DNA from: Glaciecola petra
Lineage (GTDB): Bacteria > Pseudomonadota > Gammaproteobacteria > Enterobacterales > Alteromonadaceae
DNA length: 64,000 nt
Assembly: GCF_031846345.1 (NCBI RefSeq)
Contig: NZ_JAVRHX010000001.1
Span: 1,488,001-1,552,000, forward strand
Reading direction: 5' to 3'
Below the pieces are notes generated by a model that saw only the letters and a list, made by a program, of their open reading frames with translations, was not told the DNA's origin and did no database searches. Positions 34,451 to 43,747 of the stretch are shown one piece after another (position 1 is the first letter of the stretch; the number at the start of each line of letters is the position of its first letter). The translations under genes and the position numbers were made by a program.

Positions 34451-34930
34451 TTACTGATTAATAACAATTTCAGTCTTTGTGCCAGCAAAATTGTCATAAA
34501 GTGCTTTATGCGCCTTAGCCGAAAATGTATCGTCTCTAGTTTCGTACTGTTCAATCCAGTCTATTAGCATATCAAGGTTAGCGTCTTGCGCCTTTTTTGA
34601 GGGATATTTATGCGGCTCCCATGGACGTTGGCGCGCATTTTCAATACAAATATTTATCGGTAGATTCATAAAAATTAGCTCGTTGGCAAAAGGTGTAGCA
34701 AGCAATAGTAAATCCGAATAGCAGCCTTCTATTACCCATGCTTCATTCGCACTCACAAAGTTTTTGATCTCTAGCTCAGAAGCAACCAAGGGCCTTCTAG
34801 TAAGCGGCTGATTTTCCATCCATGCTAATGAGTCTAAATCTAAATGAGCTAAGCCCTCAAGTTTACTGAGTTTTTTCGCAAGGGTCGATTTGCCCGAACC
34901 TGAATTGCCAAATATGAGTACTTTTTTCAT
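34451..34930 (-). CDS. P-loop nucleotide kinase-like ATPase (AAA_18 / adenylate kinase-like)
   Basis: A small P-loop protein with Walker A GNSGSGKST at the very N-terminus, followed by LAHLDLDSLAW, a layout typical of adenylate kinase-like proteins annotated as topology-modulation protein or AAA family ATPase. From the ATG at 34930 it is 159 aa; an upstream in-frame ATG at 34990 would add 20 residues before the P-loop and seems unlikely. The middle has WVIEGCYSDLLLLATPFANELIFMNLP, usual for this family. The substrate is unknown. It converges with the S9 peptidase, 5 bp apart. Confidence 0.8.
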   Translation of the reverse strand: MKKVLIFGNSGSGKSTLAKKLSKLEGLAHLDLDSLAWMENQPLTRRPLVASELEIKNFVSANEAWVIEGCYSDLLLLATPFANELIFMNLPINICIENARQRPWEPHKYPSKKAQDANLDMLIDWIEQYETRDDTFSAKAHKALYDNFAGTKTEIVINQ

Positions 34931-35050
34931 GAATTGATTCTTAAGTGAGGTATCATTATCAATACTAGACTTTACGCAGACCCTATTCAATATTTTTAAT
35001 TTTGTAGCAGCAGGTCGAGCGTTTACACAAAATAGGAATTATCGATAAAT

Positions 35051-36127
35051 ATGAGCACTGCTAACTTACCACTTCAATTCCAGTGTGGTGTGCAAATGCC
35101 AAATCGTTTTATGTTAGCCCCTCTTACCAATACGCAAAGCTACGCCGACGGCAAGTTATCTGAAGACGAATTCAAATGGCTTACTATGCGCGCAAAAGGC
35201 GGTTTTGGTTTAACGATGACCTGCGCTTCACATGTGCAATTTGTGGGCAAAGGCTTTCCTGGACAACTTGGTATTTACGAAGACGCACAAATAGAAGGCC
35301 ATACGCGTTTAGCCACTGAAATAAAAGCGCACGGTAGCTTAGCTGTTGCACAACTGCATCATGCAGGTATGCGCTCTCCCAAAGAAGAAATAGGCCAAAT
35401 GGCGGTTTCTGCTTCTGACATGCCTAAATACAATGCCCGAGCCCTATCTAATAAAGAAGTAAAAGAACTACGCGATGATTTTATTGCTGCCGCATTAAGA
35501 GCAAAAACTTGCGGTTATGACGGTGTTGAAGTGCACGGTGCCCATGGTTATATACTTACTCAGTTTTTAAGTGCCACTATCAATTCACGGCAAGATGAAT
35601 ATGGCGGTAGTCTGCAAAATCGTGCAAGACTGCTTTTTGAGATTATAGATGGCATTAGAGCGCAATGTGGCGACCACTTTTTACTCGGCGTGCGCCTCTC
35701 ACCCGAACGCTTTGGTATGCAATTAAGCGAAATTAAACAGGTTTGTGAATTACTCATTGAGCAACATCATATTGATTTTTTAGACCTCTCCCTCTGGGAT
35801 GTAAGCAAACACCCTGAAGAAGAAGTACATAAACACAAAACGCTGCTTGAACATTTTTCTGACCTTGATTTTAAATCGGTTAAATGGACGGTAGCGGGCA
35901 ATATAAATACAGGTCAAGTTGTAAACTCAATATTAGAAGCAGGCGTGGACTTTGTGACTATTGGACGCTCAGGCATACTGCATCATGACTTCCCAAAACG
36001 CGTTATCGCTAACGCTGAATTTGAACCGATAAGTTTGCCAGTTAGTGAGGCTCATTTAGCAAACGAAGGCTTAAGCCCCACTTTTATTACTTACATGAAG
36101 CGTTGGGATGGTTTTGTGGCTGAATAG
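35051..36127 (+). CDS. NADH:flavin oxidoreductase (Old Yellow Enzyme family)
   Basis: A 358-aa FMN-dependent TIM-barrel reductase. It has NRFMLAPLTNTQSYADG (FMN-binding N-terminus), AQLHHAGMRSP, the substrate-binding HGAHGYILTQFLS, and RQDEYGGSLQNRARLLFEIIDGIR, all classic Old Yellow Enzyme signatures. The phosphate-binding end is FVTIGRSGI. These enzymes reduce activated C=C bonds of enones or nitro compounds with NAD(P)H; the physiological substrate is unknown. It is a single gene, divergent from the P-loop ATPase and convergent with the efflux operon. Confidence 0.9.
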   Translation: MSTANLPLQFQCGVQMPNRFMLAPLTNTQSYADGKLSEDEFKWLTMRAKGGFGLTMTCASHVQFVGKGFPGQLGIYEDAQIEGHTRLATEIKAHGSLAVAQLHHAGMRSPKEEIGQMAVSASDMPKYNARALSNKEVKELRDDFIAAALRAKTCGYDGVEVHGAHGYILTQFLSATINSRQDEYGGSLQNRARLLFEIIDGIRAQCGDHFLLGVRLSPERFGMQLSEIKQVCELLIEQHHIDFLDLSLWDVSKHPEEEVHKHKTLLEHFSDLDFKSVKWTVAGNINTGQVVNSILEAGVDFVTIGRSGILHHDFPKRVIANAEFEPISLPVSEAHLANEGLSPTFITYMKRWDGFVAE

Positions 36128-36176
36128 TCAATAGTAAACGCGGTTAATGCTCAAACTGAAAGCATCCGTTTTATAT

Positions 36177-37568
36177 TCATTGCCAATTTCCACCCAATGC
36201 AAGATTTAAGTCAATAAACTGCGTCAATAAGGCCCTATTAATTGATAAGACATTGCGCCTAGCACTAAATACTCGTTGCTGAATTTGCAATACTTCTAAG
36301 AGAGACGTTTCCCCTTCTTGGTATCTTAGATTAGCAATACGCAAGGCTTCTTCAGACGATTCTAAGCTTTGCACCAAGGCAACTTCACGTTGGCGTAAAA
36401 CTTGACCCAAGTCCAAAGCAGTTTCCACATCTGAAAATGCAGAAAGTGCTGTTTGCGCATAACTAGCAACAGCTGCCTTTTGCTCCGCATTTGCGGCTTC
36501 AACTTGTGCGTCTAACCGCCCACCATCTAAAATAGGGGCAGCAATACTCCCAATAGCTTGCCACGCAAGATTAGCTGGATTCAACAGGCTACTTAAACTA
36601 CTAGATGATCCCCCCAAACTGCCCGTCAGCGATACACTTGGTAATTTTGCAGCTTGCGCTTGGTCCAGCTTATTAAACGCTGCTGCTACTTGTCTCTCTG
36701 CAGCTATTAAATCAGGTCGACGTTCCAATAATTCGGAGGGAATACCTGGACTTGGAGCCGCTGGTACATTTGGTAACTTAGCCTCAATCGTTAATTCAGC
36801 TGACGGATATCTACCGAGTAATAATTCTAGCGAACGAATGGCATCACGCTGTGCGCCCTTGCTGGCTATTAATGCATCTTCAGCCGACGCAACTTCTGCT
36901 TTTGCAAGTGCAATATCTTGTTGATCGGCTAAACCATTATCAAATTGAACCTTTGTAATACGCATCGTTTCAGCTACAGCATCAAATGTCATTTGCGTAA
37001 GTTCAGTTTGCTTAATAGCCTCAATAGATACAAAATACGCTTTTGAAACGCCCGCTGCCAGCGAATATTGAGTAAAAACATATTCCGCTTCAGCCGCTTT
37101 AAGGCTTTGCACGGCAGCATTTTCTCCAGCGGCTAATCGCCCCCATATATCAAGTTCCCAACTGGCTTGTAAATTGGCGTTAAGCGAACCACTCGATGAA
37201 CCCTCGAGCGCGCCAGCGTCAGACCCGCCAGTACTGAAACCTAATTGAGGACTCAAAGCTGAACCCGCTTGAGTCACTAGCGCACGAGACACATTCACAT
37301 TTTGTGCCGCGGCTTGAAGGTTATAATTGTTTTTTTGTGCCTCCATAACTAACGACGTTAAAAGAGGATCATTTAGCGAAGACAACCAACCAGATTCGAC
37401 AGTGCCTACTCTTTCGGCAATGCTAGACCAATTAGTTGGCACATCTCCCAAGCTTTCATTTACCGCGGTTTTTGCCGTTTCTTGCCTATCTGGGCTAGAG
37501 ACGCAACCTTGAAGTGCTATGGAGGTCGCGATTGATATCGATACGGCTAAATATGTTAGCTTTTTCAT
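36177..37568 (-). CDS. Outer-membrane efflux lipoprotein (TolC/NodT family)
   Basis: A 463-aa outer-membrane channel subunit. The signal peptide ends in the lipobox ALQGC (Cys22), as in OprM and NodT family members. Two OEP repeats are present, with the conserved PELLERRPDLIAAERQVAAAF motif between them and LRYQEGETSLLEVLQIQQRV near the end. It is the last gene of the efflux operon, 2 bp after the pump gene on the same strand, and should form the trimeric exit duct for that pump. Confidence 0.92.
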   Translation of the reverse strand: MKKLTYLAVSISIATSIALQGCVSSPDRQETAKTAVNESLGDVPTNWSSIAERVGTVESGWLSSLNDPLLTSLVMEAQKNNYNLQAAAQNVNVSRALVTQAGSALSPQLGFSTGGSDAGALEGSSSGSLNANLQASWELDIWGRLAAGENAAVQSLKAAEAEYVFTQYSLAAGVSKAYFVSIEAIKQTELTQMTFDAVAETMRITKVQFDNGLADQQDIALAKAEVASAEDALIASKGAQRDAIRSLELLLGRYPSAELTIEAKLPNVPAAPSPGIPSELLERRPDLIAAERQVAAAFNKLDQAQAAKLPSVSLTGSLGGSSSSLSSLLNPANLAWQAIGSIAAPILDGGRLDAQVEAANAEQKAAVASYAQTALSAFSDVETALDLGQVLRQREVALVQSLESSEEALRIANLRYQEGETSLLEVLQIQQRVFSARRNVLSINRALLTQFIDLNLALGGNWQ

Positions 37569-37570
37569 TA

Positions 37571-40500
37571 CTAGTTAACCTCACTTTCAGTGGATTTAAT
37601 TCTAAAAAATACAGCGTACAAAGCGGGTACAAGCACAAGTGTAAGAATCGTTGCAAACGTTAATCCAAACACTAAAACGACTGCCATCGACTTAAAGAAG
37701 GCATCGTAAAACAAGGGTAAGACTCCCAATACGGTTGTTAAAGCACCCATCATTACAGGTCTCACTCTGCTTGCAGCTGAGTCAACAACAGCATCAAAAC
37801 GTGCTTTACCCTCAGCAATTTCTATGTCCATTTGGTCAACTAATACAATACCGTTTTTAATTAATAAACCAGACAAAGAAAGTAAACCCAATATCGCCAT
37901 AAATTCCATCGGTGTTCCCGTCAGTAGCAAGCCCGATACTACTCCGATAAGCGCAAGAGGCACAACTAACCATATGACTAATGGTTGCCTAATGGCATTA
38001 AATAAAACAACCACCACCAACACCATTGCCAAGAAACCAAGTGGTATTGTGCTTGCTAACGCGTCATTCGCTTCAGCACTGTTACCAGATTCACCTCCCC
38101 AAGTAAGGCTATATCCTGGAGGTAAATCCATATTTTCTATTTGCGGTTTTAGTCGCGCAAATAAATCAGACGCTAAGGTGCCCGATACTGGGTCACTTTG
38201 AGCCTTAATTTTCCATACTCGGTCTTCTCTTTTTAACAGCGCATCTCGCCACGCAGTATTAATACCTGATACAACTTGACGCAAGGGAACTGTTGACCCA
38301 GTCGAAGTACTAACCAATTGTATTTGTCCAATATCTCTTGGACTAACTCTTTCATTTTCAGGTGCTCTCATCACTATAGGTATGAGAGTATCTCCGTCTC
38401 TGTAAACACCAACTGAACGGCCTGAGAAATTAGTTAACAGCCCATTTGACAAATCTTCTCTTGATACACCTAAGCGTCGACCTATCGAATCTGAATATTC
38501 AGGTTGCACTATAGCTACTGGCTGACGCCAATCATCTTGTACAGAAATCGCACCACCATCGGCTATCATTAATGCTTTAGCTTCTTCCGCCAATTTTCTT
38601 AACACAACTGGATCAGGCCCGCTAAACTCGGCTTCAATTTTACTCCCACCCCCTGGACCAAGCTGAAACTGCCAGACCTTAGATTGTGCTTCTGGATAGC
38701 CCGTGTCGACGAGATTTTGGATAACTGGGACTAACTTTTCAATATTGTTGTAACTATCGACTTTTAATAAAAATTGACCATACGAGGAATTATTGCTTTC
38801 AGGCGAATATACAAGCATATACCGCAATGCACCTGCTCCAATTAGAGTTTGTACGTTCTCGATACCTTCTATTTTAACGAGCTCATTTTCTAAAGTAAGT
38901 ATGTCCTTTTTAGTACGCGAAATATCAGTTCCTTCAGGCATCCAAAAATCCACTACAATCTGCGGTGTAGTAGAGGCAGGGAAAAAGCCATCTTTAACAA
39001 ATTGAAAGCCCCAAACCGACGCGGCAAAAAGGACGACGGCTGCCCCAATAGGAATCCAGCGAAAGTTGAGTACTGTTCGTAAAAATTGTTTATAGGCAGA
39101 AAGAAACTTACCCTCTGCTTCTTCACTTTGCTCGGGGTTTTCTTGTTTAAACATTAAGTTTGCTAAAAATGGGACTATCGTGATAGCAAATAACCAACTA
39201 TAAAACAAAGAAATCATGACCACCCAAAATAAGTGCCCGGTATATTCAGCGGTACTTCCAGGCGCTAAACCGATAGGTGCAAAGGCAATAATCCCCACCA
39301 GTGTTCCACCCAATAAAGGCCAAATTGAGCGTTCTATAATTCGTTTCGTGACCGCTAATTTATCTTCCCCTTTCTTCGTTCCTACCAATATTCCTTCTGT
39401 TACCACTATGGCATTATCCACTAGCATACCCAAGGCAATAATGAGAGCGCCTAAGGATATGCGATGCATAGGAATATCCACCATGTACATGGTGGTTAAG
39501 GTCGCTGCAATGGTAATAACAAGCACAGAACCAATGATGAGTGCAGATTTTAATCCCATAAAGAAAAATAGGGTAACCAAAACAATCACAAGCGCCGCAA
39601 GTACATTTAAGGCAAAGTTTGAAACGGCTAAGTCAGTTATTTTTCCTTGATGGTAGTACTCATGTAACTCAATTCCATGTGGCCGTTGGTTTTCTAATTC
39701 CTTAAGCTTTTGCTCTATCGCATTTCCCATAGCGACAACGTTAGCGCCAGTCACATTTGAAATTCCCAAACCTATAGCGGGTTGCTGGTCGTAGCGTATT
39801 TCATGCGATAGTGGATCAACGTAGTCTCGATATACATTTGCTACGTCTCGCAAATATACAAGGGTGCCTTCAGTGCTTGTTGTTACCACCAAGTTACTTA
39901 TCGCTTCAACCGAATCAATTGAACCTGAGGGTTGAATAGTTAACCGGCTGTCTCCTACTTTCACATTCCCCGACGAAATCACCGCATTCTGATTACTCAA
40001 GTCTTGAATAATATTGTTAATGGATAAACCAAGTGTTGCCGCTCGTTCTCTTGAGATTTCAACGTATATCGCTTCACTCTGTAGCCCTGACAATGAGACC
40101 TTTGCAACACCATCGACGGTTAATAATCCGGTACGTAAACTTTTTGCATACTCTTTTAGTTCGTTATACGTAAACCCATTGCCCGTTAGCAAATAATACA
40201 CACCATACACATCACCAAAATCATCATTTACGATAGATGTACCTGCATTCGGAGGCATGCTTTGCTGAGCGTCTGCAACTTTATTTCTGAGTTTTGACCA
40301 AATACTTTGGAGGGATTCTTTAGAAGGTGAAAACTCATATAAAATATCTACATGGATCATTGAAAGACCTGCCGATGAGACGGATCTAATTTCATCTACT
40401 TCTTGCAATTGTTGTATAACGGTTTCAAGGGGATCCGTGACCTCATTGGCTACCTCTTCGGGTGTAGCACCTGGATATTGTGTAACAATAACTGCCGTAC

Positions 40501-40627
40501 GGATCGTAAACTCAGGGTCTTCAAACCTTGCCATATTTTCATAAGCGAACCATCCGCTATACAAAGAAGCAATAATAACTAGGGTCGTAATTAGACGGTT
40601 CTTAACCGCAAAAATACCTATATTCAT
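37571..40627 (-). CDS. RND family efflux permease
   Basis: A 1018-aa inner-membrane pump of the HAE1-like RND superfamily. The N-terminus MNIGIFAVKNRLITTLVIIAS begins TM1, followed by the large periplasmic loop (QYPGATPEEVANEVTDPLE), a six-helix block with GALIIALGMLVDNAIVVTEGI (the proton-relay aspartates of TM4), a second periplasmic loop and the C-terminal helices. It exchanges protons for drugs or other compounds. Lengths and spacing fit a complete pump; the substrate range cannot be predicted. It lies between the adaptor (13 bp upstream) and the outer-membrane factor. Confidence 0.94.
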   Translation of the reverse strand: MNIGIFAVKNRLITTLVIIASLYSGWFAYENMARFEDPEFTIRTAVIVTQYPGATPEEVANEVTDPLETVIQQLQEVDEIRSVSSAGLSMIHVDILYEFSPSKESLQSIWSKLRNKVADAQQSMPPNAGTSIVNDDFGDVYGVYYLLTGNGFTYNELKEYAKSLRTGLLTVDGVAKVSLSGLQSEAIYVEISRERAATLGLSINNIIQDLSNQNAVISSGNVKVGDSRLTIQPSGSIDSVEAISNLVVTTSTEGTLVYLRDVANVYRDYVDPLSHEIRYDQQPAIGLGISNVTGANVVAMGNAIEQKLKELENQRPHGIELHEYYHQGKITDLAVSNFALNVLAALVIVLVTLFFFMGLKSALIIGSVLVITIAATLTTMYMVDIPMHRISLGALIIALGMLVDNAIVVTEGILVGTKKGEDKLAVTKRIIERSIWPLLGGTLVGIIAFAPIGLAPGSTAEYTGHLFWVVMISLFYSWLFAITIVPFLANLMFKQENPEQSEEAEGKFLSAYKQFLRTVLNFRWIPIGAAVVLFAASVWGFQFVKDGFFPASTTPQIVVDFWMPEGTDISRTKKDILTLENELVKIEGIENVQTLIGAGALRYMLVYSPESNNSSYGQFLLKVDSYNNIEKLVPVIQNLVDTGYPEAQSKVWQFQLGPGGGSKIEAEFSGPDPVVLRKLAEEAKALMIADGGAISVQDDWRQPVAIVQPEYSDSIGRRLGVSREDLSNGLLTNFSGRSVGVYRDGDTLIPIVMRAPENERVSPRDIGQIQLVSTSTGSTVPLRQVVSGINTAWRDALLKREDRVWKIKAQSDPVSGTLASDLFARLKPQIENMDLPPGYSLTWGGESGNSAEANDALASTIPLGFLAMVLVVVVLFNAIRQPLVIWLVVPLALIGVVSGLLLTGTPMEFMAILGLLSLSGLLIKNGIVLVDQMDIEIAEGKARFDAVVDSAASRVRPVMMGALTTVLGVLPLFYDAFFKSMAVVLVFGLTFATILTLVLVPALYAVFFRIKSTESEVN

Positions 40628-40640
40628 TACTTTTCCTTAT

Positions 40641-41705
40641 CTACAACGACATTGAACGCACAACAAGACCCTCAGTCAGGTACGAACCACCTGCTGCAAC
40701 GATTGTATCTCCGGCGACTAAGCCACTTGAAACGACAAGCTGTTCACCAATACCCGTTCCAACTTCTACACCCTGTCGAGTAACCGCCATTGTTTCCTTG
40801 TTTATTTTCCAAACAAACTGACCATTACTATCAGTATTGATAGCACTTAGTGGGATTTTTATTTGACCTTCTACCGAATCTTGACTTCTTAAAGCAAAGG
40901 TAGCAGAAATATTACCCGTCATACCTGGTAAAATCACAAGGTTATTAGGTGGCACAAAACCAAAACGTGCTTCAAAGGTTTGTGTTGTCGGGTCTGCTTC
41001 TAAGGTACTAGAAACAAAGGTTACTGGAATAGTTTGGCCATCGGCTGCATCTAACACAATATGCGTTTCAATAGGCTCTAGTTGCTTAGAGCGTGTAACC
41101 AATGCGGCAGGTATTTTTATCAATGCCTCTGCTGCACCTTGTGTTTGCAATGTAACAATTACTTGTGAAGGTGAGATAACTTGTAGCTCATTGGCCATTT
41201 TACTTGCTATAACGCCACTAAATGGGGAGGTTAATTCAGTATCCTCAAGAGCCTTTTTTGCTGAGTCCAACTGCGATGCCGCAACATCGTAAGCCGCTTT
41301 ACGTTGATCAAATACGTTTTGTGCAATTGCATTTTCTCTGATGAGCCTTTCCGCTCTTTCAAAATCTAGCTTGGCGCTGTCATATTGTGATTGTATGACT
41401 TGCAATTCATTTATAAAATTTCGTTTCTCTAACGTGGCTATCACATCGCCTTTTTCTACAGTATCGCCTTCTCTTACATTCAGTTTCTCTATTCGACCCG
41501 AGACCTGAAAGGTTAAGTCTTTTGAACTTAACGCTTCAACTACCGCTGGGAAATTTAGGGTTTGAATATTAGACGTTTGTGTCACTTCAAGTAATTTTGC
41601 AGGTCTCACCATTTCAGTTTCTTCGACCACAGGAGCATCAGAGCACCCCGCTAGAATAGCTGTACTAAGTGTGACTGTAAGAATGAGGTTTTTTCTAATT
41701 AACAT
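40641..41705 (-). CDS. RND efflux periplasmic adaptor (membrane fusion protein)
   Basis: A 354-aa lipoprotein adaptor. The signal peptide ends ILAGC (Cys21). Next come the biotinyl-lipoyl-like half-motif LNVREGDTVEKGDVIATLE, a coiled-coil hairpin (SQYDSAKLDFERAERLI and onwards), the return half-motif LTSPFSGVIASK, and the beta-barrel and membrane-proximal domains. It links the pump to the outer-membrane duct. The ATG at 41705 has GGA upstream and fits the signal peptide better than the ATG at 41723. It is the first gene of the three-gene efflux operon. Confidence 0.92.
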   Translation of the reverse strand: MLIRKNLILTVTLSTAILAGCSDAPVVEETEMVRPAKLLEVTQTSNIQTLNFPAVVEALSSKDLTFQVSGRIEKLNVREGDTVEKGDVIATLEKRNFINELQVIQSQYDSAKLDFERAERLIRENAIAQNVFDQRKAAYDVAASQLDSAKKALEDTELTSPFSGVIASKMANELQVISPSQVIVTLQTQGAAEALIKIPAALVTRSKQLEPIETHIVLDAADGQTIPVTFVSSTLEADPTTQTFEARFGFVPPNNLVILPGMTGNISATFALRSQDSVEGQIKIPLSAINTDSNGQFVWKINKETMAVTRQGVEVGTGIGEQLVVSSGLVAGDTIVAAGGSYLTEGLVVRSMSL

Positions 41706-41850
41706 AAGATATCCATTTATCATTAAATTATTTAAAGCGAAATTGCGAAACCGATGACAAACGCATTTGTTACATCAACAAAAACTGTCGCTATCAACGG
41801 TAACTTCGAAATCTAAATCTACACCCCTAAAGGCAAAAATATAATGTTAT

Positions 41851-41873
41851 GAAGACTACTTCAATCAGTCTTC
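41851..41873 (-). terminator. Possible terminator after the ion-channel gene
   Basis: A 7-bp inverted repeat GAAGACT/AGTCTTC with a 9-nt loop lies 22 bp after the channel gene's stop on the minus strand. The following sequence is AT-rich but has no clean T-run, so this is a weak call. It also lies in the leader of the efflux operon and could act there. Confidence 0.35.
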
Positions 41874-41894
41874 TACTGACAGCGATAAGTAAAT

Positions 41895-42332
41895 TTATTT
41901 GTGTAACTTAGTCGTTTGTCCATTTCTAATCCTAGTAATTGCTTCTACCAAAAAGGCGGTGTTCAAACCGACAATAATCAAACCATTTACAGCCGCAATA
42001 CTGCCTAAAATTCGCCATTCACCGGGTAAAGTAATATCCCCATAGCCTAATGTTGTAAATGTGACTATTGAGAAATAAAGTGCTGGCTCCATTGTCTCAA
42101 ATGCGCCTAATAAAAGAAATAAAAAACCCCACGCCCAGCTTGAAGCAGATAAGCCTAAAAATAGCCATAGAACTATAAAAACTAATGAACAAATGAATTT
42201 AACGGTATGTGGTGGTCGACTCAGCATTTGCCCACAAGCGCTCAGCCCTTTTACTAATAAGCCAATGAAGACGACTTGGATGACAACTGTGACTGCAATA
42301 GTCACCCCGCCAATTAGTAATTGCTCTAACAT
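41895..42332 (-). CDS. Small two-pore-domain-type potassium channel protein
   Basis: A 145-aa membrane protein with an Ion_trans_2-type pore: the selectivity filter TTLGYGD lies between the pore helix (YFSIVTFTTLGYGDI) and the last membrane helix (GLIIVGLNTAFLVEAI). Two more helices precede it (GVTIAVTVVIQVVFIGLLVKG and FIVLWLFLGLSASSWAWGFLFLLL). No cytoplasmic RCK or cyclic-nucleotide domain is attached, so gating is unknown. It is read divergently from the TetR regulator, and the palindrome between them may control both. Confidence 0.82.
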   Translation of the reverse strand: MLEQLLIGGVTIAVTVVIQVVFIGLLVKGLSACGQMLSRPPHTVKFICSLVFIVLWLFLGLSASSWAWGFLFLLLGAFETMEPALYFSIVTFTTLGYGDITLPGEWRILGSIAAVNGLIIVGLNTAFLVEAITRIRNGQTTKLHK

Positions 42333-42468
42333 TAAGTTTCCATAAATGGTCGGACTTTAATTATCTTACTTTTCGACTGTTCAATAACGCTATTTTTTGT
42401 GTATTTATCACTTTGCATTGTTTGTTAAAAAGGGTCTAAGTTTGACGATTCCCGCTTTTATTTGATAA

Positions 42469-42482
42469 TGAACGTTCGTTCA
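42469..42482. promoter_or_regulatory. Palindromic TetR-type operator TGAACGttCGTTCA
   Basis: A perfect inverted repeat of two 6-bp half-sites separated by 2 bp lies 15 bp before the preferred TetR start and 136 bp before the divergent channel gene. Its size and sequence are typical of TetR-family operators, suggesting autoregulation and possibly control of the channel. No second copy was seen ahead of the efflux operon. Confidence 0.7.
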
Positions 42483-42497
42483 GTTGGTGTCAATTTA

Positions 42498-43076
42498 ATG
42501 CTAGAAAAAAGAATAAAGATCTTGCGGTTAGCCGAAAAACTGCTCGCGGTCAAAGGGCTCTATAACTTATCGATGAAACAAGAAACTTCCAAATCAAGGA
42601 TTGCAACGGGCACAATATATTTGTGCTTCAAAAGTAAAAATGACTTAGTCCAAGAACTGCATCAGCAAAACTTAATGAGCCTCGCAGCATTTTTGTTTGA
42701 CAATTACGATGAATCACAAACCTTAAAAAAGCGCTTTATTTACTTGTGGCATAGAATGTGGGAGTTTGGTTTGCTTTATCCAGAATCCATTCTTTGTAAA
42801 CCAGAATTTGCTAAACTACCTGAAACTATTCAACAGCAAGAAGAATCATTAGCTAGGAACCTTTTTGCTCCTCTCGGTAAAATCTATGAAGAAGGCGTGC
42901 AACAAAAAGTGTTTAGGAACTTACCGCCCGCTGTGCTAGCAGCTATTTCATTTGAACCCTGCACAAATTTATTACGCCAACAAATCATTGGTCAATTAAC
43001 TTTAAACTCAAACGAAGTAGAAGAAGCTGCGTTATCATGTTTAGCGGCAATATTGCTGAGGCAGAAAGACATCTGA
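42498..43076 (+). CDS. TetR family transcriptional regulator
   Basis: A 192-aa regulator with an N-terminal TetR helix-turn-helix (ILRLAEKLLAVKGLYNLSMKQ, then KSRIATGTIYLCFKSKNDLVQEL) and a helical ligand-binding C-terminus. The frame is open 12 codons further upstream, but that stretch contains the operator palindrome, so the ATG at 42498 is preferred. TetR proteins are usually repressors released by a small ligand; with an RND efflux operon 0.8 kb away, control of efflux is plausible, but the only clear operator is at its own promoter. Confidence 0.85.
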   Translation: MLEKRIKILRLAEKLLAVKGLYNLSMKQETSKSRIATGTIYLCFKSKNDLVQELHQQNLMSLAAFLFDNYDESQTLKKRFIYLWHRMWEFGLLYPESILCKPEFAKLPETIQQQEESLARNLFAPLGKIYEEGVQQKVFRNLPPAVLAAISFEPCTNLLRQQIIGQLTLNSNEVEEAALSCLAAILLRQKDI

Positions 43077-43091
43077 AAATAGAGCATTAAT

Positions 43092-43641
43092 TTGAAAGCA
43101 TTCAATATCAGCATAAACTCAAAAAATGTAATATCGCCTAAGATAATCTTATTACTATTTTTTGCGATGTTCACCATTTCATGCGCAGCACCTAGTCGCA
43201 AATTATCAAATCAACAACTGCTTGCGCGTTCAGAGGCATTTGCACAGACTTATGAAAGCGAATTAGAAAAAATTGCTGATATAGAAAAGGAAATTTTTGT
43301 GAGGAATTTAATAGCTATATTTTCAGTCATTTTGATCACGAGCTTTGCATGCCCTGCTTATTCTTACAGCAACAATGAGCTTTAAAATGTATCTTTGTCT
43401 AACGTAACTCACGATGAAGAAAAATTTACCATAAAGGCTGATGTGCTAGTCAGCAATAAACAAGAAAGCCTCAACTCCATATTGAATATAAATGTTTTTA
43501 TTGTAGGTTTGTAAACTTTATATAGAATATTTGCCAGAAGAAACAAACGCGCTTCTTATAAGGTATTAGGCGAATTCAGAAATTTACTTTGGTATAGATT
43601 CTATTATTGAAGTCAAAGTTGGACAAAAACAAGAGAAATAA
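43092..43641 (+). pseudogene. Decayed lipoprotein gene with in-frame stops and a frameshift
   Basis: A readable start (TTG at 43092) encodes 97 residues with a lipoprotein-like signal (LLLFFAMFTISC) and a second hydrophobic segment. After a TAA at 43383-43385 the same frame stays open for 42 codons of ordinary protein-like sequence (NVSLSNVTHDEEKFTIKADV), stops at 43512, and continues in the +1 frame (LYIEYLPEETNALLIRY, stop, ANSEIYFGIDSIIEVKVGQ) up to 43641. This points to one former gene of roughly 180 codons broken at least three times. The original function is not recognisable. It starts 15 bp after the TetR gene. The first 97 codons could still be translated. Confidence 0.6.
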
Positions 43642-43747
43642 AACTTTTAAGTAATGGATAATAAATACTTGGTATCTGTAATAAGCTTAAAAATGTTGAG
43701 CTCCTTGGGACATGCGAAAACATAACAACAAGCAATGAGGGAATTTA

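Noticed and set aside
43092..43385. Intact small lipoprotein gene of 97 codons
   Set aside because: The same frame and then the +1 frame carry protein-like sequence beyond the stop, which fits a broken longer gene better.
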